In this document: in pieces, positions 50,392 to 58,489 of the stretch
How positions within the stretch are numbered: position 1 is the stretch's first letter
Layout: each line of letters opens with the position of its first letter
Origin: Psychroserpens sp041224425
Lineage (GTDB): Bacteria; Bacteroidota; Bacteroidia; Flavobacteriales; Flavobacteriaceae
Direction: 5' to 3'
NCBI RefSeq assembly: GCF_041224425.1
Contig: NZ_JBGFGL010000068.1
Coordinates: 189,391-253,390, forward strand
DNA: 64,000 bases
The notes under the pieces: model-generated
The model's database searches: none
Told to the model about the DNA's origin: nothing
Seen by the model: only the letters and a program-made list of their open reading frames with translations
Position numbers and translations under genes: made by a program

Positions 50392-51411
50392 ATGCTAAAG
50401 AGGATTACCACTATTATTTGTCTACTCACTGTTGCTCAAACCTTTTCCCAAGTAGGAGGTGAGTCTACATTTCAGTTTCTAAACTTAATAGCATCTCCTC
50501 GTCAAGCAGCTTTAGGAGGAAAGGTCATCACAAATTATGATTATGATGTCACCAGCGGTCTTTTCAATCCGGCAACCATCAATTCCGAAATGGATAACCA
50601 ATTGGCTGTGAATTATTCAAGCTATTTGGCTGGTATTAGTTATGGCACAGCTGCTTATGCGTACACTTGGGATAGACATGTAAATACCTTGCATGTTGGA
50701 ATGACTTACATCAATTATGGTGAGTTTGAAGGCTATGATCTTAACGGTATTTCTACAGGAACGTTTACAGGTAATGAAGCAGCTTTATCGTTTGGCTATG
50801 CATACAATATTCCATTTACAGATTTTTATGTAGGTGCCAACCTTAAAATGATCACTTCAAAACTGGAACAATACAATTCAATTGGTGTTGCAACCGATCT
50901 TGGAGCAATGTACATCAATGAAAGATTAGACTTTCATGCGGCACTGTGCATTAGGAATCTTGGAACCCAAATCGTAACTTATGCTGGACTTAACGAGCCA
51001 TTGCCTTTGGAAGTGTCGTTAGGATTGTCGCAAACACTTGAAAATGTTCCATTACGTTGGCATTTAACATTTGAAAACTTGCAAAAATGGCCAATTGCCA
51101 CGTCTAATCCTGCTCGTGCTACAACCGATTTAGATGGTAATCAAACCCAAGAGAAAGTTGGTTTTTTGAATGAATTGATGCGACATACTATTTTAGGTGC
51201 TGAATTATTTCCTGAACGCGGATTTAATCTGCGCATAGGATATAACTTCAGACGTGCTGAAGAATTGCGTTTAGAGGAGCAGCGTAATTTCTCTGGTTTG
51301 TCGTTTGGAATCGGTATCAAGCTCAATAAGATGCGTTTTAGCTATACGCATGCCAGATATACAAGTGCTTCAAACACTAGTTTTTTTGGATTACAAATCG
51401 ATTTGAGATAA
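50392..51411 (+). CDS. porQ: Type IX secretion system protein PorQ
   Basis: A 339-residue outer-membrane barrel of the PorV/PorQ (UPF0164-like) type. A signal peptide ends AQTFSQ (about residue 19), then GGESTFQFLNLIASPRQAALGG, the PorQ hallmark. Later strands include LHVGMTYINYGEF and a final FFGLQIDLR. In Porphyromonas PorQ anchors PorZ in the T9SS attachment complex, which processes sorting domains. ATG 50392 is chosen over an upstream TTG. TTACTTTG at 50375-50382 or so resembles a -7 box just before it. The stop TAA shares its last base with the cmk ATG. The order lon - porQ - cmk recurs in flavobacteria, from memory. Confidence 0.9.
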   Translation: MLKRITTIICLLTVAQTFSQVGGESTFQFLNLIASPRQAALGGKVITNYDYDVTSGLFNPATINSEMDNQLAVNYSSYLAGISYGTAAYAYTWDRHVNTLHVGMTYINYGEFEGYDLNGISTGTFTGNEAALSFGYAYNIPFTDFYVGANLKMITSKLEQYNSIGVATDLGAMYINERLDFHAALCIRNLGTQIVTYAGLNEPLPLEVSLGLSQTLENVPLRWHLTFENLQKWPIATSNPARATTDLDGNQTQEKVGFLNELMRHTILGAELFPERGFNLRIGYNFRRAEELRLEEQRNFSGLSFGIGIKLNKMRFSYTHARYTSASNTSFFGLQIDLR

Positions 51412-52106
51412 TGAAAAATATTACCATAGCCATTGATGGTTTTTCATCAACAGGAAAAAGTACAGTTGCCAAGCGTTTGGCCAAGGCTTTGGGTTATGTG
51501 TATGTCGATTCGGGAGCCATGTATCGTGCAGTGACTTTATACGCCATGCAAAAAGGTTTCATTACAATAAGTTCTTTTGATAAAAATGACTTAATAGCTC
51601 ATCTAAAGGATATAGAAATTGGTTTTGAATTCAATGAAGATTTAGGTTTTTCAGAGGTGTTTCTTAATGGGAAAAATGTTGAGAAACAAATTAGAACACT
51701 TGAAGTTTCCCAGTTTGTAAGCCAGATAGCCACAGTTTCTGAAGTTCGCAAGCAAATGGTTCGGCAGCAACAGAAAATGGGAGCAAATAAAGGTGTTGTT
51801 ATGGATGGTCGTGATATTGGTACTGTGGTATTTCCAGATGCTGAATTGAAGTTGTTCATGACCGCTTCCGCAGAAAAACGTGCACAGCGGCGTTATGATG
51901 AATTGATTGAACGAGGCGACAAGGTTAGTTATGAAGAGGTTCTAAAAAATGTACAATCGCGTGACCATATTGATTCCACAAGAAAAGATTCGCCACTGAC
52001 TATGGCTGAGGATGCCATAAAAATTGACAATTCTGCACTTAGTTTAGAAGAGCAATTTGAATTGGTATATGACCTTGCCAAGACAACAATTTCTAAAAGT
52101 CAGTAA
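51411..52106 (+). CDS. cmk: Cytidylate kinase
   Basis: A 231-residue kinase that phosphorylates CMP and dCMP with ATP. The P-loop is GFSSTGKST (about residues 10-18). GYVYVDSGAMYRAVTL binds the monophosphate, and GRDIGTVVFPDA and the lid RAQRRYDEL follow in normal order. Its ATG overlaps the porQ stop (TAATG), so the two are co-translated although functionally unrelated. It is followed by the 257-base rpsA leader region; no terminator was seen directly after it. Confidence 0.95.
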   Translation: MKNITIAIDGFSSTGKSTVAKRLAKALGYVYVDSGAMYRAVTLYAMQKGFITISSFDKNDLIAHLKDIEIGFEFNEDLGFSEVFLNGKNVEKQIRTLEVSQFVSQIATVSEVRKQMVRQQQKMGANKGVVMDGRDIGTVVFPDAELKLFMTASAEKRAQRRYDELIERGDKVSYEEVLKNVQSRDHIDSTRKDSPLTMAEDAIKIDNSALSLEEQFELVYDLAKTTISKSQ

Positions 52107-52213
52107 GATTAAATTAAAAATCTATCTAAACATCTTGAACACCAGTACTTTGAATTGACGTTATTAGGTTTGATTCACATGCTATGCTAGAATTTAAGTT
52201 ATCTATCTAATTG

Positions 52214-52245
52214 TTTGGTTTATTGGTTAATAAACACTATTTTTG
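52214..52245 (+). promoter_or_regulatory. Promoter of rpsA
   Basis: TTTG (52214-52217), 20 bases, then TATTTTTG (52238-52245): a full match to the Bacteroidota -33/-7 consensus. Transcription should start near 52250, giving a leader of about 110 bases before the ATG at 52364. Confidence 0.65.
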
Positions 52246-52255
52246 CGCTCCTTTT

Positions 52256-52331
52256 AGCGGAATAGTGAAAGATAAAAGGACAAGTAAATCAAACAATAAC
52301 GCTTCTGTGTGTTATTCGCTGTAATCTTTCA
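52256..52331 (+). promoter_or_regulatory. Structured leader of rpsA (possible S1 autoregulatory element)
   Basis: Several complementary segments are present. TGAAAGAT (52266-52273) pairs with ATCTTTCA (52324-52331) over 8 bases, and AATAAC (52295-52300) with GTTATT (52311-52316). AGCG-G-AATA (52256-52264) pairs with TATTCGCT (52313-52320), with one bulge. The first and third pairings together make a pseudoknot; the second and third exclude each other. S1 often represses its own translation through its leader, so an autoregulatory switch is plausible but unproven. Confidence 0.45.
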
Positions 52332-52363
52332 AAGCATACAGAATACAAATTTAAATTCAGCAC

Positions 52364-54217
52364 ATGTCTGAAAAAGAAACAAAACAAGCTGAGGTAGAAA
52401 CTACTGAAGCAGCAGCTGTTGAAACTACACAAACGGCTGAGACTCCAAAAGTATCTGAGTCACAAAAGAACCCTGAGAAATTTTTAAAGGAATTTGACTG
52501 GCACAACTACGAAGAAGGTATTGAGCAAGTTGACGACAAACAATTGGAAGAGTTTGAAAAGCTCGTTTCTGAAAATTTTGTTGACACTTTAGATGACGAA
52601 GTTGTAGAAGGTGAAGTGGTTCACATTACTGATAGAGATGCTATTATCGACATCAATGCTAAATCTGAAGGTGTAATTTCTCTTAATGAGTTCCGTTACA
52701 ATCCAGATTTAAAGGTTGGTGACAAAGTAGAAGTATTAATCGATGTTCGTGAAGATGCTACTGGTCAATTGGTATTGTCACACAGAAAAGCTAGAGTAAT
52801 CAAAGCTTGGGATCGTGTGAACAATGCTCATGACAAAGGTGAAATCGTTAATGGTTTCGTTAAATGTAGAACTAAAGGTGGGATGATCGTTGACGTATTC
52901 GGTATCGAAGCGTTCTTACCAGGTTCTCAAATTGACGTGAAGCCAATTAGAGATTACGATCAGTATGTTAATAAGACTATGGAATTCAAAGTGGTGAAAA
53001 TCAACCACGAATTCAAAAACATCGTTGTATCTCATAAAGCGCTTATCGAAGCTGATATTGAAGAACAGAAGAAAGAAATCATCGGTCAATTAGAAAAAGG
53101 TCAAGTACTTGAAGGTACTGTTAAGAACATTACGTCTTACGGTGTGTTTATTGATCTTGGTGGTGTTGACGGATTGATCCATATCACAGATTTATCTTGG
53201 TCAAGAATCAACCATCCAAATGAGATTGTTGAATTAGACCAAAAACTAAACGTGGTAATCCTTGACTTCGATGAAGATAAATCAAGAATCCAATTAGGAT
53301 TAAAGCAATTGAGCAAGCATCCTTGGGAAGCTTTAGGTGAAGACGTTAAAGTTGGAGATAAAGTAAAAGGAAAAGTAGTTGTCATTGCTGATTACGGTGC
53401 TTTCGTTGAAGTAGAGGAAGGTGTTGAAGGATTGGTTCACGTTAGTGAAATGTCTTGGTCAACGCACTTGCGCTCTGCTCAAGATTTCGTGTCTGTAGGA
53501 GATGAAATCGAAGCACAAATCTTAACATTGGATAGAGAAGATCGTAAGATGTCTCTTGGTATCAAGCAATTGACGCCAGATCCATGGACAGACATTACAT
53601 CTAAATATCCTGTAGGTTCTAAGCACACAGGTATCGTACGTAACTTTACGAACTTTGGTGTATTTGTGGAATTGGAAGAAGGTATTGACGGATTGATTTA
53701 TATCTCTGATTTATCTTGGACTAAGAAAATCAAACATCCAAGTGAGTTCTGTAACGTAGGTGACGAATTGGAAGTGATTGTTTTAGAGTTGGATGTTGAA
53801 GGACGTAAATTATCTTTAGGTCATAAGCAAACAACTGACAATCCTTGGGATAAATACGAAACTGAGTTTGCATTAGGTACGACGCATACTGCAGCAATTT
53901 CAGAAATCGTAGATAAAGGTGCAACTATCGAGTTCAACGAAGATATCGTAGCCTTTGTTCCACAACGTCACCTTGAAAAGGAAGATGGTGGCAAATTGAA
54001 GAAAGGTGAAGAGACCGAATTCAAGATCATTGAATTTAATAAAGAATTCAAAAGAGTTGTAGCGTCTCACACTGCTATCTTTAAAGAAGAGGAAATCGCT
54101 AATGTAAAAGCGGCTGCTAAAAAAGCAGAAGCTCAAGCAGCAGAAGCAAAACCAACTTTAGGTGATGCCAATGATGCGTTACAAGCGCTTAAAGACAAAA
54201 TGGACGGGAAGAAATAA
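52364..54217 (+). CDS. rpsA: 30S ribosomal protein S1
   Basis: A 617-residue RNA-binding protein that brings mRNA to the ribosome. An acidic, low-complexity N-terminus (about 1-45) precedes six S1 (OB-fold) repeats, visible as recurring units: GEVVHITDRDAIIDINAKSEG, GTVKNITSYGVFIDLGGVDG, GKVVVIADYGAFVEVEEG and GIVRNFTNFGVFVELEEGID. The C-terminal tail is alanine- and lysine-rich. In Bacteroidota, which rarely use Shine-Dalgarno pairing, S1 is especially important for initiation. It has its own consensus promoter, a long structured leader and a clean terminator at 54244-54269. Confidence 0.97.
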   Translation: MSEKETKQAEVETTEAAAVETTQTAETPKVSESQKNPEKFLKEFDWHNYEEGIEQVDDKQLEEFEKLVSENFVDTLDDEVVEGEVVHITDRDAIIDINAKSEGVISLNEFRYNPDLKVGDKVEVLIDVREDATGQLVLSHRKARVIKAWDRVNNAHDKGEIVNGFVKCRTKGGMIVDVFGIEAFLPGSQIDVKPIRDYDQYVNKTMEFKVVKINHEFKNIVVSHKALIEADIEEQKKEIIGQLEKGQVLEGTVKNITSYGVFIDLGGVDGLIHITDLSWSRINHPNEIVELDQKLNVVILDFDEDKSRIQLGLKQLSKHPWEALGEDVKVGDKVKGKVVVIADYGAFVEVEEGVEGLVHVSEMSWSTHLRSAQDFVSVGDEIEAQILTLDREDRKMSLGIKQLTPDPWTDITSKYPVGSKHTGIVRNFTNFGVFVELEEGIDGLIYISDLSWTKKIKHPSEFCNVGDELEVIVLELDVEGRKLSLGHKQTTDNPWDKYETEFALGTTHTAAISEIVDKGATIEFNEDIVAFVPQRHLEKEDGGKLKKGEETEFKIIEFNKEFKRVVASHTAIFKEEEIANVKAAAKKAEAQAAEAKPTLGDANDALQALKDKMDGKK

Positions 54218-54243
54218 GTTTTCCTTGAAATTTTTAATAAAAC

Positions 54244-54269
54244 AAAGCCTCTCAATTTTGAGAGGCTTT
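54244..54269 (+). terminator. Terminator of rpsA
   Basis: A perfect 11-base stem AAAGCCTCTCA / TGAGAGGCTTT with a four-base loop and further T residues. Confidence 0.88.
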
Positions 54270-54306
54270 TTGTTTGCGGTAGGTTTTTACTTCTAAATTT
54301 TTAACT

Positions 54307-54314
54307 TAACTTTG
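54307..54314 (+). promoter_or_regulatory. Candidate -7 element for the pyrR-pyrB unit
   Basis: TAACTTTG is an exact TAnnTTTG match, ending 24 bases before the pyrR ATG and lying after the rpsA terminator. The -33 element is not clear. Confidence 0.45.
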
Positions 54315-54338
54315 TAAACCAATACCATTGGAAGTTAT

Positions 54339-54878
54339 ATGAGTCAAAAAGTATTACTTAATGCTAAAGAGCTGAACATCATTCTCCATCGTTTGGCTTG
54401 CCAACTCATTGAAAACCATAATGACTTCTCAAATACCGTTTTAATAGGATTGCAGCCAAGAGGAAAATTTCTGGCCAATCGTCTTGCCACGATGCTCAAG
54501 GAGGAATACAAGATTAAAGATATCAAGTTAGGGCATTTGGATATTACATTTTTTAGAGACGATTTCAGACGTGGAGAAAAGATATTGGAAGCCAATACCA
54601 CTGAAATCGATTTTTTGGTGGAAGGAAAAAATATTGTCTTTATTGATGATGTTTTATATACTGGTCGTAGCATTAGAGCTGCGCTTACTGCCATCCAATC
54701 TTTTGGTAGACCAAATGAAATAGAATTATTAACACTCATCGATAGACGTTTCAGCAGACATTTACCAATTCAACCTAATTATAGAGGTCGACAGGTCGAT
54801 GCTATCAATGAAGAAAAAGTAAGGGTAAATTGGATGGAAAATGAAGGTGAAGACTCTGTATATTTAATAAACAATTAA
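54339..54878 (+). CDS. pyrR: PyrR-like uracil phosphoribosyltransferase/regulator
   Basis: A 179-residue type I phosphoribosyltransferase with the PyrR pattern: IGLQPRGKFLANRL near residue 36, DITFFRDDF, and the PRPP-binding motif VFIDDVLYTGRS (100-111). In Gram-positive bacteria PyrR binds a leader hairpin of pyr mRNA in response to UMP, and it also makes UMP from uracil. No PyrR anti-antiterminator hairpin is visible in the 69 bases before this gene, so here the enzymatic role may dominate. It is immediately followed by pyrB (four bases). Confidence 0.92.
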   Translation: MSQKVLLNAKELNIILHRLACQLIENHNDFSNTVLIGLQPRGKFLANRLATMLKEEYKIKDIKLGHLDITFFRDDFRRGEKILEANTTEIDFLVEGKNIVFIDDVLYTGRSIRAALTAIQSFGRPNEIELLTLIDRRFSRHLPIQPNYRGRQVDAINEEKVRVNWMENEGEDSVYLINN

Positions 54879-54882
54879 AATT

Positions 54883-55812
54883 ATGAGCGAATTAAGTGTC
54901 AATCACTTATTGGGAATTAAATACCTGAATCCTGAGGATATTCAATTGATTTTTGAAACGGCAGATCATTTTAAAGAAGTGATTAATAGACCGATCAAAA
55001 AAGTCCCTTCGCTTAGAGACATTACCATTGCTAATCTATTTTTTGAAAATTCAACCCGAACCAAACTGTCTTTTGAACTGGCAGAAAAACGATTGTCAGC
55101 TGATGTCATTAATTTTTCAGCCTCGCAATCTTCAGTAAAAAAAGGTGAAACACTAATTGATACCGTGAATAATATCCTATCTATGAAAGTGGATATGGTC
55201 GTTATGCGCCACCCAAATCCTGGAGCTGGTGTGTTTTTGTCACAACATGTTGACGCTAGTATCATTAATGCTGGAGATGGTGCACATGAGCATCCTACAC
55301 AAGCCTTGTTGGATAGCTATTCTATAAGAGAGCGTTTAGGTGAGGTAAAAGGTAAAAATGTGGTTATCGTTGGTGATATATTGCACAGTAGAGTTGCTTT
55401 ATCCAATATATTTGCACTTCAATTACAAGGCGCTAATGTTATGGTTTGCGGACCAAAGACCTTGTTGCCAAAATACATTAAGGATCTTGGAGTTAAAGTA
55501 GAAACTGATTTAAGAAAAGCCTTAAATTGGTGTGATGTGGCAAATATGTTGCGTGTTCAAAATGAACGTATGGATATGACCTATTTTCCTTCTACTAGAG
55601 AGTATACACAGCAATATGGCGTCAACAAAGCACTGTTGGAATCACTGGATAAAGAAATTACCATCATGCATCCAGGACCTATTAATAGAGGTGTTGAGAT
55701 TACTAGCGATGTAGCCGATTCTGATCAAGCTATTATTTTAGATCAGGTGCAAAATGGTGTAGCCATTAGAATGGCTGTTATTTATTTATTAGCTTCCAAA
55801 ATAAAACATTGA
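54883..55812 (+). CDS. pyrB: Aspartate carbamoyltransferase, catalytic chain
   Basis: A 309-residue enzyme that joins carbamoyl phosphate and aspartate in pyrimidine synthesis. The carbamoyl-phosphate motif FFENSTRTKLSFE (STRT at about 57-60), HPTQALLD, and the late HPGPINRGVE, all diagnostic, are present. There is no pyrI regulatory chain gene here, so it is probably the unregulated trimer type, with control left to pyrR or elsewhere. It lies four bases after pyrR and four bases before the STAS-like gene. Confidence 0.95.
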   Translation: MSELSVNHLLGIKYLNPEDIQLIFETADHFKEVINRPIKKVPSLRDITIANLFFENSTRTKLSFELAEKRLSADVINFSASQSSVKKGETLIDTVNNILSMKVDMVVMRHPNPGAGVFLSQHVDASIINAGDGAHEHPTQALLDSYSIRERLGEVKGKNVVIVGDILHSRVALSNIFALQLQGANVMVCGPKTLLPKYIKDLGVKVETDLRKALNWCDVANMLRVQNERMDMTYFPSTREYTQQYGVNKALLESLDKEITIMHPGPINRGVEITSDVADSDQAIILDQVQNGVAIRMAVIYLLASKIKH

Positions 55813-55816
55813 TACT

Positions 55817-56149
55817 ATGATTTTTGATAAAGACGGAAACGTAACCATTATAACCCAAGAAAAATCTTCTATCGTTGATTTGGTAAAAAATTTGACATCG
55901 TCTTACAATCAGTATAAGAACAATAATGTGATTGTTAATTTAACCACCTTGAACAAGGTGTCTTTACAAGACATTGTTGAATTTTTACAAATTTCTAACC
56001 AACATCGAAAAGCAAAACATTCTTTTGTGATTGTTACCGATAAAGCCAATCTTGATGAAACGCCTGATGAGATTGTTGTAGTACCTACGATACAAGAGGC
56101 TTATGACATCATTGAGATGGAAGAGATGGAGCGTGATTTAGGATTTTAA
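55817..56149 (+). CDS. Small STAS-like protein between pyrB and rnz
   Basis: A 110-residue soluble protein with alternating strands and helices. VTIITQEKSSIVDLVKNL is followed by NVIVNLTTLNKVSLQDIVEFLQ, then HSFVIVTDKANLDETPDEIVVVPTIQEAYDIIEME. This succession fits a STAS-like (anti-sigma-antagonist) fold: a central VNLT strand, then helix, strand and a C-terminal helix after PTIQEA. No phosphorylatable serine is obvious at the usual loop. Its position, four bases after pyrB and four before rnz, shows it is part of the operon. The function is unknown, and the STAS call is by pattern only. Confidence 0.65.
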   Translation: MIFDKDGNVTIITQEKSSIVDLVKNLTSSYNQYKNNNVIVNLTTLNKVSLQDIVEFLQISNQHRKAKHSFVIVTDKANLDETPDEIVVVPTIQEAYDIIEMEEMERDLGF

Positions 56150-56153
56150 TACG

Positions 56154-57062
56154 ATGAAGCTAATCATTCTTGGCTGTCATAGTGCAACACCCAGAACCAA
56201 TACCAATCCGACCTCACAAGTTCTAGAGATCAACGGTCACATGTTTTTGATTGATTGTGGCGAAGGTACTCAGGTAGAACTTAGACGACATAAAATCAAG
56301 TTCAATCGTATAAAGCATATTTTTATTTCCCATTTGCATGGCGATCATTTTTTTGGTTTGGTTGGATTGATTTCCACATTTCGACTATTAACGCGTGAAG
56401 CCGATTTGCATATTTATGCTCCCAAAGGATTGAAGGAAGTGATTACAATGCAAATGAAATTAGGTGATTCGTGGACTAACTATCGATTGGTTTTCCATGA
56501 ACTGACTTCAAAAACTTCCGAACTTATATTCGAAGATGATAAAGTGGAAGTCTATACGATTCCTTTAGATCACAGGGTTTATACCAACGGATTTTTGTTT
56601 AAAGAAAAGGAAGGTGAAAGAAAATTAGATATCAATGCTGTTTTAGAGAAAGATATTGATGTAGCCTATTATAGAAAACTAAAAAAAGGGTTTGATGTTG
56701 AAAACAATAAAGGTCAGCTCATTGAGAATGCTACCGTAACGAAGGCTCCTAAAAAGCCTAAAAGTTATGCGTATTGTAGTGACACTGCCTACAGTGAGTC
56801 GATCATACCAATTATTCATGAAGCAGATGTTCTATATCATGAATCGACTTTCCTTGAAAAAAATGCTGCTTTGGCGCATCCTACAAAACACAGTACAGCG
56901 AAACAAGCAGCGAGTATTGCAAAACAAGCCAATATAGGAACACTGATACTTGGACATTACTCTACAAGGTATAAGGATTTAAATGTTTTTAAAAACGAAG
57001 CTTCAGAGATTTTTAAAAATGTAAAGCTCGCTAAAGACGGTAAGCAATTTACTTTTGATTGA
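56154..57062 (+). CDS. rnz: Ribonuclease Z
   Basis: A 302-residue metallo-beta-lactamase-fold endonuclease that trims tRNA 3' ends. The zinc motif HLHGDH (H60, H62, D64, H65) is intact, as are FLIDCGEGTQ before it, a flexible-arm region (about 150-195), the YCSDTAYSE aspartate strand and a late histidine in LGHYSTRY. The length is typical of the short form. Its last 14 bases overlap the 3' end of the opposite-strand gene at 57049. It closes the pyrR-pyrB-STAS-rnz unit. Confidence 0.93.
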   Translation: MKLIILGCHSATPRTNTNPTSQVLEINGHMFLIDCGEGTQVELRRHKIKFNRIKHIFISHLHGDHFFGLVGLISTFRLLTREADLHIYAPKGLKEVITMQMKLGDSWTNYRLVFHELTSKTSELIFEDDKVEVYTIPLDHRVYTNGFLFKEKEGERKLDINAVLEKDIDVAYYRKLKKGFDVENNKGQLIENATVTKAPKKPKSYAYCSDTAYSESIIPIIHEADVLYHESTFLEKNAALAHPTKHSTAKQAASIAKQANIGTLILGHYSTRYKDLNVFKNEASEIFKNVKLAKDGKQFTFD

Positions 57063-57480
57063 GTTGGTAGTTGAATTCCTCTAGACCTTGCATCCATTCA
57101 ATGGCTTCATCTAAAGTGTCACAGCGCTTCATACTCTTCTTAAAGAACTGCTTTTCGATGGTCGCATTCATGTAATTGATGGTGTTGTAAGTTACAATTG
57201 CTGTGGCTACAAGATAATCATGGTCATTGTTGAAATCTAACCAAAGTTGAGGATCAAAAGAGTAGGAGTGAATTCGGTTAGCTATATAACCTAAACGTAA
57301 ACCGTCTGTAATTTCATTAGAAAACGTGCTGATGATATCACTTACCAATGCGTGATTTACATGGATACCTTCATTCAGTTCAGAAATAATCAAATGGTCA
57401 GTTATATAAAAGTTGCCATAATCTAAAGTCAGTTTTTTATAGTTAAGGACTTCAGAATATTTGCTATTTTCAAATTTCAT
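57049..57480 (-). CDS. Conserved-looking protein of unknown function
   Basis: A 143-residue soluble protein without signal peptide or membrane helix. Visible elements are LDYGNFYITDHLIISELNEGIHVN, a repeated hydrophobic core YLVATAIVTYNTINYMNATIEKQF, and a C-terminal helix CDTLDEAIEWMQ. The layout of strand-helix units with a final EAIEWMQ helix recalls SpoIIAA-like/STAS folds often written for small Bacteroidota proteins, but I cannot assign a family. It converges on rnz with a 14-base overlap. It starts at ATG 57480, divergent from pdxH with an 81-base gap. Confidence 0.6.
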   Translation of the reverse strand: MKFENSKYSEVLNYKKLTLDYGNFYITDHLIISELNEGIHVNHALVSDIISTFSNEITDGLRLGYIANRIHSYSFDPQLWLDFNNDHDYLVATAIVTYNTINYMNATIEKQFFKKSMKRCDTLDEAIEWMQGLEEFNYQLNQK

Positions 57481-57561
57481 TAGTAGGGATTGTTGTAACT
57501 TTATATAAAATTTTCGCCCTAAAGAAACAAAAATTTTTTTAAAGTTAATTAATTGTAGAAA

Positions 57562-58209
57562 ATGAATACAGATTTAGGTGATTACAGAAAGTCATATCAA
57601 AAGCACGAGTTATTGGAAGAGAACATTAGTGATAACCCAATGGAGGTGTTTCAAAACTGGTTTCATGAGGTAGATACAAACTTTAATGTTGGTGAAACCA
57701 ATGCTATGACCATTAGCACACTGGGACTTGATGGTTATCCAAAAAGTAGAGTAGTGTTATTAAAAAAATTTACTTACGAAGGATTTATTTTTTATACCAA
57801 TTACGAGAGCGAAAAAGGTAAAGCTATTGCTCAAAACCCAAATGTTTGCTTATCCTTTTTTTGGCCTCAGGCTGAACGTCAAGTTATTATAAAAGGACAG
57901 GCAGAAAGAATAGCTGAAAACTTAAGCGACGGTTATTTTGAATCACGTCCTCGTGGCAGTCAATTAGGAGCCTTAGTTTCCAACCAAAGTCAACCAATAG
58001 AAAACCGAGAGGTATTAGAGGAAAAATTAAAATCTTACGAAACAAAATTCAAGGGAAAGGAAATTCCACGACCAAAATTTTGGGGTGGTTTTATCGTCAA
58101 ACCTGTCGAAATAGAATTCTGGCAAGGCAGACCCAATAGGTTGCATGATAGAATTAGGTATCGATTGGATGAAGACTTTAATTGGAACATAGATCGGTTA
58201 GCACCTTAA
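57562..58209 (+). CDS. pdxH: Pyridoxamine 5'-phosphate oxidase
   Basis: A 215-residue FMN enzyme that oxidises pyridoxine or pyridoxamine phosphate to pyridoxal phosphate, the cofactor of rocD and the cysteine desulfurase in this window. Marks are NAMTISTLGLDGYPKSRVVLLKK, GFIFYTNYESEKG with FMN contacts, FFWPQAERQVIIKG, SRPRGSQLGA and the C-terminal EFWQGRPNRLHDRI, which is diagnostic of PdxH. All parts are present and the length is typical. No terminator was recognised in the 280 bases that follow. Confidence 0.95.
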   Translation: MNTDLGDYRKSYQKHELLEENISDNPMEVFQNWFHEVDTNFNVGETNAMTISTLGLDGYPKSRVVLLKKFTYEGFIFYTNYESEKGKAIAQNPNVCLSFFWPQAERQVIIKGQAERIAENLSDGYFESRPRGSQLGALVSNQSQPIENREVLEEKLKSYETKFKGKEIPRPKFWGGFIVKPVEIEFWQGRPNRLHDRIRYRLDEDFNWNIDRLAP

Positions 58210-58397
58210 AAAGCCATAATTTCTTCATTTTTTAAAGTTCCCTCTACACACATTTTTTTCTTATCGGCTATATAAATATTCGGTGAACTACATTAAAATA
58301 CAGGTTTTTCTTACTTATATTTACATTTTATCGAAAAATTATGTCTATAAGCGATGGTTTTTCATGTCTTTGTGTATATTGTCGATGAAATTAGCAG

Positions 58398-58427
58398 TTG
58401 TCTGATAACTGCCCCGTTATTAGACAA
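58398..58427 (+). promoter_or_regulatory. Stem-loop with CCCC loop upstream of the CAP-domain lipoprotein
   Basis: TTGTCTGATAAC (58398-58409) pairs with GTTATTAGACAA (58416-58427) over 12 positions (one G-T) around the loop TGCCCC. It includes the first copy of a CCCC-N5-TAGACWAGC motif (58412-58429). Confidence 0.55.
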
Positions 58428-58453
58428 GCAATTAATTAACCATTTAGACTAGA

Positions 58454-58471
58454 CCCCAAATCTAGACTAGC
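58454..58471 (+). promoter_or_regulatory. Second CCCC-N5-TAGACWAGC motif upstream of the CAP-domain lipoprotein
   Basis: CCCC-AAATC-TAGAC-TAGC (58454-58471) repeats the motif at 58412-58429 at a distance of exactly 42 bases. A short CTAGA / TCTAG stem surrounds its CCCCAAA centre. It ends 18 bases before the ATG at 58490. Confidence 0.5.
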
Positions 58472-58489
58472 CAAAACTTAACCTACATT

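Noticed and set aside
54270..54338. PyrR-binding attenuator before pyrR
   Set aside because: Only 69 bases lie between the rpsA terminator and the pyrR ATG, and no antiterminator/terminator pair is visible apart from the rpsA terminator.
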